Assembly: GCF_003234115.2 (NCBI RefSeq)
Contig: NZ_CP126251.1
Location: 1,178,001 to 1,242,000 of the forward strand
Direction of reading: 5' to 3'
DNA: 64,000 nucleotides
From: Curtobacterium sp. MCPF17_002
GTDB lineage: Bacteria > Actinomycetota > Actinomycetes > Actinomycetales > Microbacteriaceae
Part shown: positions 41,197-49,622 of the stretch, in pieces
How the letters are laid out: each line of letters starts with the position of its first letter
How positions within the stretch are numbered: position 1 is the stretch's first letter
Notes under the pieces: generated by a model
What the model was told of the DNA's origin: nothing
The model's database searches: none
What the model saw: only the letters and a program-made list of their open reading frames with translations
Program-made: the position numbers and the translations under genes

Positions 41197-42473
41197 CACC
41201 CCACCCTATTCGCCCGCTGTCGGACGGTGGCGTGGACGCGGTCGCCGAACGCGGCGAGTTCCTCGGCGGCGGCGATCGTCACCCACGCCCGGTCCCGCCG
41301 CCGCTCGGTGACGGAACGGAGCACTCCGGCTCGACAGAGGTCGTCCGTCACCGTGTCCACCGTGCCCTGATCGCCGTGCAGGAGCGTCTCGAGCCGGTCC
41401 TCCGTGAGGACCGGGTCGTCGTCCAGCGCCCGACCGACCACGGCCAGCACACCCTCGGCGCACGGGCCGGCCGACCGCTCGACAGCGACCTCGTCGAGGA
41501 GCAGCGCGGTGAGCGTGGCCTCGTCGCAGACGGTGCCGATCGCGATCGCCACGTCGCGGACCCATTCGTCCGCGCGCCCGTCGCGGAAGCGCTCCAGGTG
41601 CCAGAAGTAGCGGTCCCGCTCGGCGACGAGTGCCGTCGCGATCGGCACCGTGACGAACCGGGTCAGCCCACGTCGACGGAGCACGGCGGCGATGAGTGCC
41701 CGGCCGATCCGCCCGTTGCCGTCCGTGAACGGGTGGATCGACTCGAACTGCGCGTGCGCGATGGCCGCCTGGGCGATCGGGTGGAGGTCGTCGCGGTGCA
41801 GGAACGCGAAGAGGTCGTCCATCAGCGCCGGGACGAGTTCCGGCGGCGGCGGGACGTACCGGGCGAGTCGCGGCGTGCACCCGCCGCCGATCCAGTTCTG
41901 GACGTCGCGGTACCGGCCGGCGTACCGGCCGTCGGTGGGATCGTCGCGCATCAGGCTGCGGTGTGCGTCGAGCACGGACGTCTCGGTGATGCGGCCGGAG
42001 CCCGCTGCGGACACGAGTCCGTCGATCGCACCGCCGGCCCGGACCATCGCCGTCGCGCTCGTGTTCGCCCGGATGCCCACGACGGCCCGTGCGACGTCTT
42101 CGAGCGTGGCGGCTTCCTCCTCGATGCGGGAGGACGCCACCGCCTCGGTCCGATCGAGCACGCCGGTGAGCGCTGTGAGACCAGCACCGTGCTGCGCATC
42201 GAGCTCGAGGAGTGCCGCGCCCGCCCGGTGGAGCAGGAGGGCCGTGTCGTCGTCCGGCGTCCAACTGGCGTCGGCGATGCGTGACGGGATCGACACACGG
42301 ATCGTCGTCGTCTCACGATCCGGGCGTGGTCCCCGGACGGTGCTCCGCCAGGGGACCGTGGTCGTGGCGTGCGGCGAGGTGCGCCACGAGGTGTGCGGCG
42401 AGGTGTGCGGCGAGGTATGCGGCGAGGTGCGCCACGAGGTGTGCGACGAGGTGTGCGACGTCCGGCGTGGCAT
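41193..42473 (-). CDS. Fic-domain protein with N-terminal TS-repeat tail
   Basis: A 426-residue Fic AMP-transferase-fold protein that modifies target proteins with AMP or another nucleotide. The catalytic motif HPFTDGNGRIGR is intact, with H247 as the catalytic base. An inhibitory alpha-helix motif of the intramolecular type is visible as ASSRIEEEAATLEDV at about residues 112-126. The C-terminal part resembles a winged-helix domain. Residues about 4-37 consist of tetrapeptide repeats (SHTS, WRTS, PHTS) from a 12-bp DNA repeat. The ATG at 42473 has GGAGG 7 nt upstream. It starts a coupled operon with the oligopeptidase and isochorismatase-like genes. No separate antitoxin gene is seen. Confidence 0.88.
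   Translation of the reverse strand: MPRRTSHTSSHTSWRTSPHTSPHTSPHTSWRTSPHATTTVPWRSTVRGPRPDRETTTIRVSIPSRIADASWTPDDDTALLLHRAGAALLELDAQHGAGLTALTGVLDRTEAVASSRIEEEAATLEDVARAVVGIRANTSATAMVRAGGAIDGLVSAAGSGRITETSVLDAHRSLMRDDPTDGRYAGRYRDVQNWIGGGCTPRLARYVPPPPELVPALMDDLFAFLHRDDLHPIAQAAIAHAQFESIHPFTDGNGRIGRALIAAVLRRRGLTRFVTVPIATALVAERDRYFWHLERFRDGRADEWVRDVAIAIGTVCDEATLTALLLDEVAVERSAGPCAEGVLAVVGRALDDDPVLTEDRLETLLHGDQGTVDTVTDDLCRAGVLRSVTERRRDRAWVTIAAAEELAAFGDRVHATVRQRANRVGW
42371..42460. repeat. 12-bp tandem repeat inside the Fic gene
   Basis: Seven and a half units of GCGGCGAGGTGT-type sequence (variants GCCACGAGGTGT, GCGACGAGGTGT), in frame on the minus strand, encoding four-residue [S/P/W][H/R]TS units. 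Copy number can vary without frameshift. Confidence 0.88.
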
Positions 42474-42587
42474 GGGTCCTCCGTGACCTGGTTCGGAAGC
42501 GTGGTGGCCGAACGCTACGAGGACCGCGGCCGCCGACGCCACCTTTCGGTATTCCGTATGCATGTCAGCGTTGTCGCCGCACCTCGC

Positions 42588-42593
42588 TACCGT
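42588..42593 (+). promoter_or_regulatory. Candidate -10 element of the amidohydrolase gene (leaderless)
   Basis: TACCGT ends 6 nt before the ATG at 42600, and no ribosome binding site precedes that ATG. The region is divergent from the Fic operon. Confidence 0.5.
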
Positions 42594-42599
42594 GGTGGC

Positions 42600-43796
42600 A
42601 TGAGCAATTCCTTCGTCGTCACGAACGCACACGTGGTCCCTGTCTCCGCCCCCGAGTTCGACGGCACCGTCGTCGTCGAGGACGGCAAGATCACCGCACT
42701 CGGCGCGGACGTCGCTCCGCCCTCCGGTCTCGAGGTGATCGACGCCGGTGGCGCGTGGCTCGTCCCCGGGTTCGTCGAGGCGCACGGCCACGTCGGCATC
42801 CACGAAGAGGCGAACGGCGAAGCCGGCAACGACACGAACGAGATGACGGGGCCGAACATGGCCGGCGTCCGGGCGATCGACGCCATCGACATCGACGACG
42901 AGGGGTTCCGCGACGCCCTCTCCGGCGGCATCACCTCCATCGTCGTGAAGCCCGGTTCCGGCAACCCGATCGGCGGCCAGAGCGTCGCGATCAAGACCTG
43001 GGGCGGCCGCACGATCGACGAGCAGCTCATCTCGGACTCCGTGAGCATCAAGAGCGCCCTCGGTGAGAACCCGAAGCGCGTCTACGGCGCGAAGGGGCAG
43101 ACGCCGTCGACCCGCCTCGGCGTCGCCAAGATCATCCGCGACGCCTTCGTCGAGGCGCAGAACTACCGTGCCGCACGGGACGCCGCCGCTGCGAAGGACG
43201 AGCCGTTCGCCCGCGACCTCACGAAGGAGACGCTCGTCCGCGTGCTCGACGGCGAGCTCGTCTGGGACCAGCACACCCACCGTCACGACGACATCGCGAC
43301 CGCCATCCGCCTCTCCGAGGAGTTCGGCTACCGCCTGGTCGTGAACCACGGCACCGAGGCGCACAAGATCGCGGACGTCCTGGCCGAGAAGGACATCCCG
43401 GTCATCTACGGCCCGCTGTTCACGAGCCGCTCGAAGGTCGAGCTCCGCGACCGCGGCATCCCGAACCTCGCGACGATCGCCGCCGCCGGGGTCCGCATCG
43501 CGATCACCACGGACGCACCGGTCGTGCCGATCAACATGCTCGTCGACCAGGCGACCGCCGCCGTGAAGGAGGGGCTGCCCCGGCAGACCGCCCTCGAGGC
43601 GCTCACGACGAACCCGGCCGACTTCCTCGGCTTCGGCGACCGCGTCGGCCGCCTCGCCGAGGGCTACGACGCTGACCTCGTCCTCTGGGACGGCGACCCG
43701 CTCGACGCGACCAGCCGCGCGACGCGCGTCTGGATCGACGGCGCGTCCGTCTTCGAGTGGGCCGACGGCGCCGGCGTCACCACCCCGCGCTGGTAG
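42600..43796 (+). CDS. Amidohydrolase family protein
   Basis: A 398-residue metal-dependent hydrolase of the imidazolonepropionase/dihydroorotase superfamily. The beta-sandwich domain is split around the TIM barrel. Metal ligands are visible in FVEAHGHVGIHEE (near residue 62), a carboxylated-lysine or His region VWDQHTHRHDD, VNHGTEAHK, and the barrel-end aspartate ITTDAPVVP; the C-terminal part is FGDRVGRLAEGYDADLVLWDG. The substrate is unknown. It stands alone behind a leaderless-type promoter and is followed by a 46-bp palindrome before the convergent PabC-like gene. Confidence 0.88.
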   Translation: MSNSFVVTNAHVVPVSAPEFDGTVVVEDGKITALGADVAPPSGLEVIDAGGAWLVPGFVEAHGHVGIHEEANGEAGNDTNEMTGPNMAGVRAIDAIDIDDEGFRDALSGGITSIVVKPGSGNPIGGQSVAIKTWGGRTIDEQLISDSVSIKSALGENPKRVYGAKGQTPSTRLGVAKIIRDAFVEAQNYRAARDAAAAKDEPFARDLTKETLVRVLDGELVWDQHTHRHDDIATAIRLSEEFGYRLVVNHGTEAHKIADVLAEKDIPVIYGPLFTSRSKVELRDRGIPNLATIAAAGVRIAITTDAPVVPINMLVDQATAAVKEGLPRQTALEALTTNPADFLGFGDRVGRLAEGYDADLVLWDGDPLDATSRATRVWIDGASVFEWADGAGVTTPRW

Positions 43797-43806
43797 CGAG
43801 CACGAC

Positions 43807-43852
43807 ACGGACTGGAGGCGCAGTGCCAGCTGGCACCGCGCCTCCAGTCCGT
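43807..43852. repeat. 46-bp near-perfect palindrome, copy of the 42-bp palindrome family
   Basis: Arms 43807-43829 and 43830-43852 pair over 23 bp with one mismatch and no loop, centred on CCAGCTGG. The core GGAGGCGC...GCGCCTCC is shared with copies at 56527 and 59326. It lies between convergent genes and probably acts as a bidirectional terminator. Confidence 0.88.
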
Positions 43853-43961
43853 CGTGGACCCACGCCGCATTTCGCGGTGCGCGACACCTCACGCGCGCGC
43901 CGCCCCGTGACGTGTCGCTCAGCACGAAACGCGCGCGGCGCACGCGCCGGGGGCGCCGCGC

Positions 43962-44852
43962 TCAGACCTCGCGCGCGAGCAGGAAGTCGTTGATCCGGGT
44001 CGTGAGCTCGGCGTCGATCGCCCGCGCGTTGCCGTTCACCGACCGGATCGGCGCCGCCTGCCGGACGCTCGACACGAGCCACGCCGCGTCGGCCCCGCGG
44101 AAGTCGTCGAGGGTGAGGAGTTCGTACGCGGTCTCGATGCCCTCCTGCTCGGCGAACCGGAAGACGTCCGCCTGCGTCGTGCCGGCGAGGATCCCGATGT
44201 CGGTGCGGGGCGTGACGAGCCGGCCACCCACCGACAGGATGAGGTTGGCGCGGGTGCCCTCGAGCACGTAGCCGTCGGTGGAGACGAACACGGCGTCGTC
44301 GGCGCCCCGACGTGCTGCCTCGCGGAGCGCCGCCATGTTCACCGCGTACGACAGCGTCTTCGAACCCTGGAGGAGCCATGGCGAGGTGCGCTCGACGTCG
44401 TGCCGGTACCCGCGGTCGAGCGTGACGACCGAGATGCCCTCGGTGCGCGCTGCCGTGGAGTCGCCGGACGGCGCCGCGTACACCCAGCCGGTCGGCCGGT
44501 CGGAGCCCTCGACGCCGCGGGTGAGCACGGTCTTGGCGAAGGCCTCGCGGACGGGGTCGAGCCGGGCGCAGACGGCCTCGATGGCCTGCCGCCACGCGTC
44601 CGGGTCGGGGGCCGGCAGGTCGAGCATCGCGGCGGAGCGGCCGAAGCGCGCGATGTGCGCCTCGAGTGCCTGCGGTCGGCCGTCGATCACCGTGATCGTC
44701 TCGAACACCCCGTCGCCGCGGGTGATGCCGAGGTCCTGCACCTGGATGTGCTCCTCGAGCGGCTTCGCCCAGGTGAAGGCGTCCGCGGCGGGGTCGTGCG
44801 GCGCGGCGTCGCGGGAGGGCTGGTTGAGGACGGCGAGCACGGTTTCGGTCAT
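43962..44852 (-). CDS. Class IV PLP aminotransferase, probable 4-amino-4-deoxychorismate lyase
   Basis: A 296-residue PLP enzyme of fold type IV. Landmarks are ITRGDGVFETITVIDG, the PLP-lysine region GSKTLSYAVNMAALREA, VLEGTRANLIL and GILAGTTQADVF. This matches the PabC/D-amino-acid transaminase group, and in actinobacteria such genes are usually PabC, which would release p-aminobenzoate from the product of the PabB encoded at 19.6-21.2 kb. A D-amino-acid or branched-chain aminotransferase cannot be ruled out by sequence reading alone. The ATG at 44852 is chosen over an upstream codon by four residues. Confidence 0.82.
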   Translation of the reverse strand: MTETVLAVLNQPSRDAAPHDPAADAFTWAKPLEEHIQVQDLGITRGDGVFETITVIDGRPQALEAHIARFGRSAAMLDLPAPDPDAWRQAIEAVCARLDPVREAFAKTVLTRGVEGSDRPTGWVYAAPSGDSTAARTEGISVVTLDRGYRHDVERTSPWLLQGSKTLSYAVNMAALREAARRGADDAVFVSTDGYVLEGTRANLILSVGGRLVTPRTDIGILAGTTQADVFRFAEQEGIETAYELLTLDDFRGADAAWLVSSVRQAAPIRSVNGNARAIDAELTTRINDFLLAREV

Positions 44853-44886
44853 GCACCCATCCAACCGCAGGGGAGGCCGGAAGGGG

Positions 44887-45237
44887 CTAGCGGGCCTCGG
44901 GCAGTGCGCCCATCAGCTTCCAGACCGCCTCGGTGAGTTCCGGGTGCTGCAGCGCGATGCGACGCAGGCGGTGGTACTCCTCGCCCAACCGCGTGCCCTG
45001 CCCGGAGGCGGGGTGCATCGACCACTGGGCGCTCCGCTTGCCGATCGCGGCGTCGAGCTCGACCGCGTCGGCCCGCAGGATGAGGACGACCTGCTCGTCG
45101 ACCGTGGGGAGCGTCGGCATGAAGTCCCACGGGTCCTCGCCCTGACGGCTCCGGTGCTCGACGATCATCGAGATCTCCTCGGCCGCCTCGGCGCGCAGCA
45201 CTTCGAGGCTGCGCCCGGTCCTCCGGGAATCAGCCAT
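44887..45237 (-). CDS. Hypothetical soluble protein
   Basis: A 116-residue protein with charged helical character (EVLRAEAAEEISMIVEHRSRQ) and conserved-looking segments EDPWDFMPTLPTVDEQVVLIL and WSMHPASGQGTRLGEEYHRL (each within a longer stretch). I do not recognise the family. It sits 34 bp upstream of the PabC-like gene on the same strand, so co-transcription is likely. It is divergent from the Nudix gene. Confidence 0.65.
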   Translation of the reverse strand: MADSRRTGRSLEVLRAEAAEEISMIVEHRSRQGEDPWDFMPTLPTVDEQVVLILRADAVELDAAIGKRSAQWSMHPASGQGTRLGEEYHRLRRIALQHPELTEAVWKLMGALPEAR

Positions 45238-45301
45238 GGTGCCCCCGCAGCCCGCCTGCCATGAAAAAAGCGTACGCCACTTCTTCGGCCAGACTGGACG
45301 C

Positions 45302-45841
45302 GTGCCCCCACGCGAGGAGAGCAAGTCCCAGCACCCCGCCGTGGTCGTCGTCTACCTGCTGCGCGACGACGGGTCCGGTCCGCAGGTCCTCCTCGGCGAG
45401 AAACGACGGGGCCTCGGCACGGGCCGCCTGGTCGGTCCCGGCGGCAAGCGGGAGCCGGGGGAGTCCGCGGTCGAGACCGCGGTGCGCGAGGTGCGCGAAG
45501 AGGTCGGCCTGCGGATCGAGGCTGTCGACCTGGAGGCGCGTGGCACGTTGGACTACCGGTTCCCGTACCGTCCGTCCTGGTCCCAGGTCTCGGACGTCTT
45601 CGTCTGCCGCCGCTGGCAGGGCAGCCCGTCGGGCAGTGACGAACTCGTCCCGCGGTGGATCCCGGTCGATGCCGTGCCGTACGACGCGATGTGGGACGAC
45701 GCGCGGTACTGGCTGCCGGGGGTGCTCGCCGGCGGCTCGGTGCGGGCGCGGTTCACGTTCGCCGAGGACGACGCCACGGTGTCGGGCTACACCGGCACGG
45801 GCGTCGAGCCCCCGGCCGCGGCACCGTCGGACGGACGGTAG
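45302..45841 (+). CDS. Nudix hydrolase (MutT-like, oxidised-nucleotide type)
   Basis: A 179-residue pyrophosphohydrolase. The Nudix box GGKREPGESAVETAVREVREEVGL (read as G-x5-E-x7-REVREEVGL) is intact, near residues 47-70. The fragment LGTGRLVGPGGK and the later WDDARYWLPGVLAG fit the MTH1-like 8-oxo-dGTPase group. The GTG at 45302 is preferred because CAGACT ends 6 nt upstream and the Nudix fold begins shortly after. Its 3' end overlaps the convergent AsnC-family regulator gene by 55 nt, so the two messages share an antisense end. Confidence 0.88.
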   Translation: MPPREESKSQHPAVVVVYLLRDDGSGPQVLLGEKRRGLGTGRLVGPGGKREPGESAVETAVREVREEVGLRIEAVDLEARGTLDYRFPYRPSWSQVSDVFVCRRWQGSPSGSDELVPRWIPVDAVPYDAMWDDARYWLPGVLAGGSVRARFTFAEDDATVSGYTGTGVEPPAAAPSDGR

Positions 45842-46803
45842 CGCCCCTCGGTGTCGAGCCGCTTCTGCAGGTGGTATGGCGTCCGGAGCACGACGGAGCG
45901 GTCCGCGACCCGGACGCCCGGTACGTGTTCCGCGAAGTACGTCTCGATCCGTGCAGCGTCGTCGATCGAGCGGAGCCAGACGGCGAGCGCGATGTCGTAG
46001 CCACCGACGACCGACGCGACGAGCCGTGACTCGCCGAGCCGCACGAGCCGTTGCACGGCGGCGGTCCGCTGCAAGGGGTCCACGTCGAGGAAGTACCAGG
46101 CGTAGACGGGCCACCCGGAGAACGGGCGGGCGATCTCGGTGCGGAGCACGACTTCGCCGGACGCCAGGACGGCGGCGAGGAGCGCCGACGCACGCGGCTG
46201 GGTGACGCCGATCTCGGCCGCCAGCGCAGTGATCGTGATCCGGGGGTCGCGTGCCAGCACGGCGCGGAGGTGCTCGACGGTGTCCGCGGGGACCGCGGGC
46301 AACCGTGCCGGAGGTGCGGGCGGTTCGAGTGCGGCGATCTCCGTCTGGTCGAGCTCGCGGAGGCGCCACTTCCGGGCGTCCGCAAGTGTGGCCGTCGCGA
46401 TGTGGGTCCGGAGCCCGCGGATCTCGGGCAGGGTGCCCATCCGGTCGAGCACGAACCGGGCCAGGTCGTCGCGGCCCTCGCACACGATCGTGAGGAGGAG
46501 GTCCCGGCCGCCGGTGGTGACGTCGATCGTGAGGACCTCCGGGTCACCGGTGAGTTCCTCGACGATCCTCATCGTCTCGGACGGCGGGCACTGCACCTCG
46601 ACGAGCGCGGTCGTCACCGCGGGCGTCGCGCGGTACACGGCGATCCACGCGGTGCCCTGCTCCTGCAGCCGTGCCCACCGTCGGGCAACGGTCACGGCAT
46701 CGCTCCCGAGGGCCGTCGCGATCGCCGACCAGGGCGCCCGTGGCTGGATCTGCAGTGCGTGCAGGAGCCGACGCTCGCCGATCGTGAGCGAATGATCCTG
46801 CAT
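45787..46803 (-). CDS. Double Lrp/AsnC-family transcriptional regulator
   Basis: A 338-residue protein made of two AsnC-like units. The first HTH is about residues 9-50 (LHALQIQPRAPWSAIATALGS) with its effector-binding domain to about 145. The second HTH is about residues 170-210 (ARDPRITITALAAEIGVTQPRASALLAAV), followed by a second RAM-like domain (VVGGYDIALAVWLRSIDDA). The ATG at 46803 follows AGGAAGGG. It is divergent from the DUF3100/M20/serine-deaminase operon, its most likely target, and amino-acid binding is expected from the family. Its 3' end overlaps the Nudix gene. Confidence 0.9.
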   Translation of the reverse strand: MQDHSLTIGERRLLHALQIQPRAPWSAIATALGSDAVTVARRWARLQEQGTAWIAVYRATPAVTTALVEVQCPPSETMRIVEELTGDPEVLTIDVTTGGRDLLLTIVCEGRDDLARFVLDRMGTLPEIRGLRTHIATATLADARKWRLRELDQTEIAALEPPAPPARLPAVPADTVEHLRAVLARDPRITITALAAEIGVTQPRASALLAAVLASGEVVLRTEIARPFSGWPVYAWYFLDVDPLQRTAAVQRLVRLGESRLVASVVGGYDIALAVWLRSIDDAARIETYFAEHVPGVRVADRSVVLRTPYHLQKRLDTEGRYRPSDGAAAGGSTPVPV

Positions 46804-46927
46804 TTCAGCCCTTCCTAACGGGGAGATCCTGCGTTGTGACGCGGCGGAAACACGTCAATCGTACGTTGCGGTCATCGCTCCACGGACCCGTCCCCGTCGC
46901 CGATCTCCCGATCAGGAGGAACTCCAA
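46804..46927. promoter_or_regulatory. Divergent control region of the AsnC regulator and the DUF3100 operon
   Basis: A 124-bp gap, AT-richer than its surroundings (AACACGTCAATCGTACGTT), between the regulator and its probable target operon. A partly symmetrical ACGTCAATCGTACGT segment is the best operator candidate. No clear -35/-10 pair is visible. AGGAGGAAC before 46928 is the ribosome binding site of the operon. Confidence 0.5.
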
Positions 46928-48325
46928 TTGACCGACACCACCACCCCCGCTCCAGCCGAGAGCACCCGGCCCGCACCGGCGTCGCACGCCGCACCGCACC
47001 AGGTCCACGCGCCCCGCCGCCAGCGCGTCTGGGTCGTGCTCGTCCTGCTGCTCGTCGTCGCCTCGCTCGCACAGGTCGTCGGTCCTGCCGTGATCCCGAT
47101 CGGCATCGCGAGCATCACCGTCCTGCCGATGGTCTGGGGACTGCTGGTCGGCGGTGTGGTGTCGTCGCAGCGCGTCCGGCCGCTCTCGGTCGACCTGCAG
47201 CGTGCGGCGAGCGCCGTGATGGGCATCGCCGTGCTCGTGCTCATCGCGCGGCTCTCGGTCACGATCGGTCCGAACGTCGGACTGCTCGTCGAGGCCGGGC
47301 CCGCGCTGCTCCTGCAGGAGGTCGGGCACCTGTTCGGGACGATCGTCCTGGCGCTCCCGCTCGCCGTCCTGCTGCGGATGGGCCGAGCGACGATCGGTGC
47401 GACCTTCTCGATCGACCGCGAGGGGTCGTTCGCGATGGTGAGCGAGCGCTTCGGACCCGATTCGGACGAGTACCGCGGCACGCTCTCGATGTACGTGTTC
47501 GGCACTCTGCTCGGTGCGGTCGTCATCACCCTCGTCGCGTCCTTCGCCACGTCGCTCGGCGTGTTCGACCCGCTGGCGCTGGCGATGGGTGCCGGGGTCG
47601 GTTCGGGGTCGATGATGGCGGCCGCCGTGGCCGCGGTCGTGGCCGAGCACCCGGGCATGCAGGACCAGGTGCTGGCGCTCGCGGCGACGTCGAATCTCAT
47701 CACCGGGCTGCTCGGGATGTACGTCGGCATGTACGTGGCACTGCCGCTCGCGCAGAAGTTCTACGAGAAGCTGACGCGGCGCGCAACGACGGCGGCGGCG
47801 GCGACCGCACCGGCACCCGCCGCGGCAGTACCCGCACCCGCCTTCGCCGCACCGGCTCCCGTCGACGCAACCGAGGCCGCTCGGCCGCTACCCGTCCCGC
47901 TCCTGGTCTCGATCCCTGCGCTCCTCGTCGTCGGCACCGTGGTGTCGTCGATCGCCGCCGGCGGGTTCTCGTGGCGCGTCCCCGCCGGCTACGCCCTGAT
48001 GTCCGTCCTCGTCCTCATCGGCCTCGCCGTGTACCGGCTGACCCGAGGCAAGGTCGCGAGCCTCATCGTCGTGACGACGCTCGGAGCCCTGGCGACCAGC
48101 CCGATCTCGCCGATCGGCAGTTGGCTCGTCGAGGTGATCGACGCCGTCGACTTCCTCTCGATCTGCACCGTCGTGCTGACGGTCGCCGGGCTCACCCTCG
48201 GCAAGGACCTGCCGAAGCTGCGCTCGATCGGCTGGAAGATCGTGCCCGTCGGGCTGGTCGCCATCATCACCTCGTACCTGCTCTCGGTCGTCGTCGCCGA
48301 GTTCGCCCTCGGCCTCTGGAACTGA
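46928..48325 (+). CDS. DUF3100-type polytopic membrane protein (putative transporter)
   Basis: A 465-residue membrane protein with about ten to eleven hydrophobic segments, split by a cytoplasmic Ala/Pro-rich linker (about residues 280-318). Motifs include LLQEVGHLFGTIVLALPLAV, the glycine/serine-rich MGAGVGSGSMMAAAVAAVV and ALATSPISPIGSWLVEVI. It fits the DUF3100 family, which is commonly found beside M20-type amidohydrolases. The TTG start at 46928 is supported by AGGAGGAAC. It would plausibly import the substrate cleaved by the next gene, but transport has not been shown for the family as far as I know. Confidence 0.75.
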   Translation: MTDTTTPAPAESTRPAPASHAAPHQVHAPRRQRVWVVLVLLLVVASLAQVVGPAVIPIGIASITVLPMVWGLLVGGVVSSQRVRPLSVDLQRAASAVMGIAVLVLIARLSVTIGPNVGLLVEAGPALLLQEVGHLFGTIVLALPLAVLLRMGRATIGATFSIDREGSFAMVSERFGPDSDEYRGTLSMYVFGTLLGAVVITLVASFATSLGVFDPLALAMGAGVGSGSMMAAAVAAVVAEHPGMQDQVLALAATSNLITGLLGMYVGMYVALPLAQKFYEKLTRRATTAAAATAPAPAAAVPAPAFAAPAPVDATEAARPLPVPLLVSIPALLVVGTVVSSIAAGGFSWRVPAGYALMSVLVLIGLAVYRLTRGKVASLIVVTTLGALATSPISPIGSWLVEVIDAVDFLSICTVVLTVAGLTLGKDLPKLRSIGWKIVPVGLVAIITSYLLSVVVAEFALGLWN

Positions 48326-48365
48326 AGCCACCGACACCACTGCCCGCACCATCGGAGGAAGCACC

Positions 48366-49622
48366 ATGACCGACACCACTACCGCCCTCACCCCCGCCAC
48401 CCGCACCACAGCTGACGTCGCTGACCTCACCGCCCGCGTCGAGTCGGTCGTCCGCACTCGCACCCATCGGCTCCTCGAGATCAGCCATGCGATCCACGCC
48501 GACCCCGAGACGGCGTTCGAGGAGCACCGTGCCGCCGAACTGCTCGCGACCGAGGCCGAGCGGGCCGGCTTCGCGGTCGAACGCGGCGCGTACGGTCTGC
48601 CGACCGCGTTCGAGGCGGTCGCCGGCACCGGCCCGTTCCGGGTGGTGGTCTGCGCCGAGTACGACGCCCTGCCCGGCATCGGCCACGCTTGCGGCCACAA
48701 CGTCATCGCGACCGCCGGACTCGGCGCGGCCCTGGCGCTCGCCGAGGTCGCCGACGAGGCCGGACTGACCGTGGTCCTGCTCGGGACCCCGGCGGAGGAG
48801 CACGGCGGCGGGAAGGCGATCCTGCTCGAGCGGGGCGCGTGGGAGGGCGCGACGATCTCCCTCATGGCGCACGGCACCGCCGCCGCCGAGGACCTCGCTT
48901 GCGCCCTTGTCGGCACCCAGGCGGTGGACCGCTTCGACGTCACCTTCACCGGCCGTGTGGCGCACGCTGCCGCGGCACCCCACCGCGCCGTCAACGCGGG
49001 GGACGCCGCAACCCTCGCGCTGACCGCGATCGGGCTGCTCCGCCAGCAGCTCGCCGACGGCATCCGGGTGGCCGCGTACGTCGAGCACGGCGGCGACGCG
49101 ACCAACATCGTCCCCGGGATGACACTCGTCCGCGCCGAGGTGCGGGCGCGCGACCTCGACGTGATGCTCGACGCGAAGCGGCGGGTGCTCGCCTGCTTCG
49201 AGGGTGCGGCGATCGCCACGGGCTGCACCTGGACGGACGAGCGCGCCGAGCCGCGGTACGACGAGCTCCGCCAGGACCCGGTGCTCGCAGCGCTGTGGGA
49301 CGAGGCGCTGCGCGGTCTCGGCCGGACGGTCGCCGGCGGTGCTGAGCAGACCGGTGGGTCGACCGACATGGGGAACGTGTCCCAGGTGGTGCCGTCGATC
49401 CACCCGATGATCGCGCTGCTCGGCGCCGTGGGAGTCCCGCACACGCCGACCTTCGCCGCCGACGCGGGCGGTCCGACCGGGGACGTCGCCGCGATCGACG
49501 CCGCGATCGGTCTCGCCCGGACGGTCGTGGCCGCGGCAACGGGGCCGGCAGCAGACAGACTGCTCGAGGCCGCTCGGACGCGCGCGCCGGGAGCGACGAC
49601 GATCGCCCGCGGCGATGTCTGA
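48366..49622 (+). CDS. M20-family metallo-amidohydrolase (peptidase M20D-like)
   Basis: A 418-residue zinc hydrolase of the aminoacylase/p-aminobenzoyl-glutamate hydrolase group. Metal-binding features are CAEYDALPGIGHACGHNVIA (near residues 98-117), the catalytic EE in GTPAEEHGGGKAIL, and the later His in AAAAPHRAVNAGD. The dimerisation domain follows. The product should be cytoplasmic, removing an acyl or peptidyl group from an amino acid. ATG at 48366 has GGAGGAAG upstream. The stop lies 8 nt inside the next gene, so it is coupled to L-serine ammonia-lyase. Confidence 0.9.
   Translation: MTDTTTALTPATRTTADVADLTARVESVVRTRTHRLLEISHAIHADPETAFEEHRAAELLATEAERAGFAVERGAYGLPTAFEAVAGTGPFRVVVCAEYDALPGIGHACGHNVIATAGLGAALALAEVADEAGLTVVLLGTPAEEHGGGKAILLERGAWEGATISLMAHGTAAAEDLACALVGTQAVDRFDVTFTGRVAHAAAAPHRAVNAGDAATLALTAIGLLRQQLADGIRVAAYVEHGGDATNIVPGMTLVRAEVRARDLDVMLDAKRRVLACFEGAAIATGCTWTDERAEPRYDELRQDPVLAALWDEALRGLGRTVAGGAEQTGGSTDMGNVSQVVPSIHPMIALLGAVGVPHTPTFAADAGGPTGDVAAIDAAIGLARTVVAAATGPAADRLLEAARTRAPGATTIARGDV

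Noticed and set aside
42371-42460. CRISPR-like array
   Set aside because: The units are contiguous 12-bp repeats without spacers, in frame inside the Fic gene. No cas genes are in the window.
41193-42473. Fic/antitoxin toxin pair
   Set aside because: The inhibitory helix is inside the same protein and there is no small antitoxin gene next to it.
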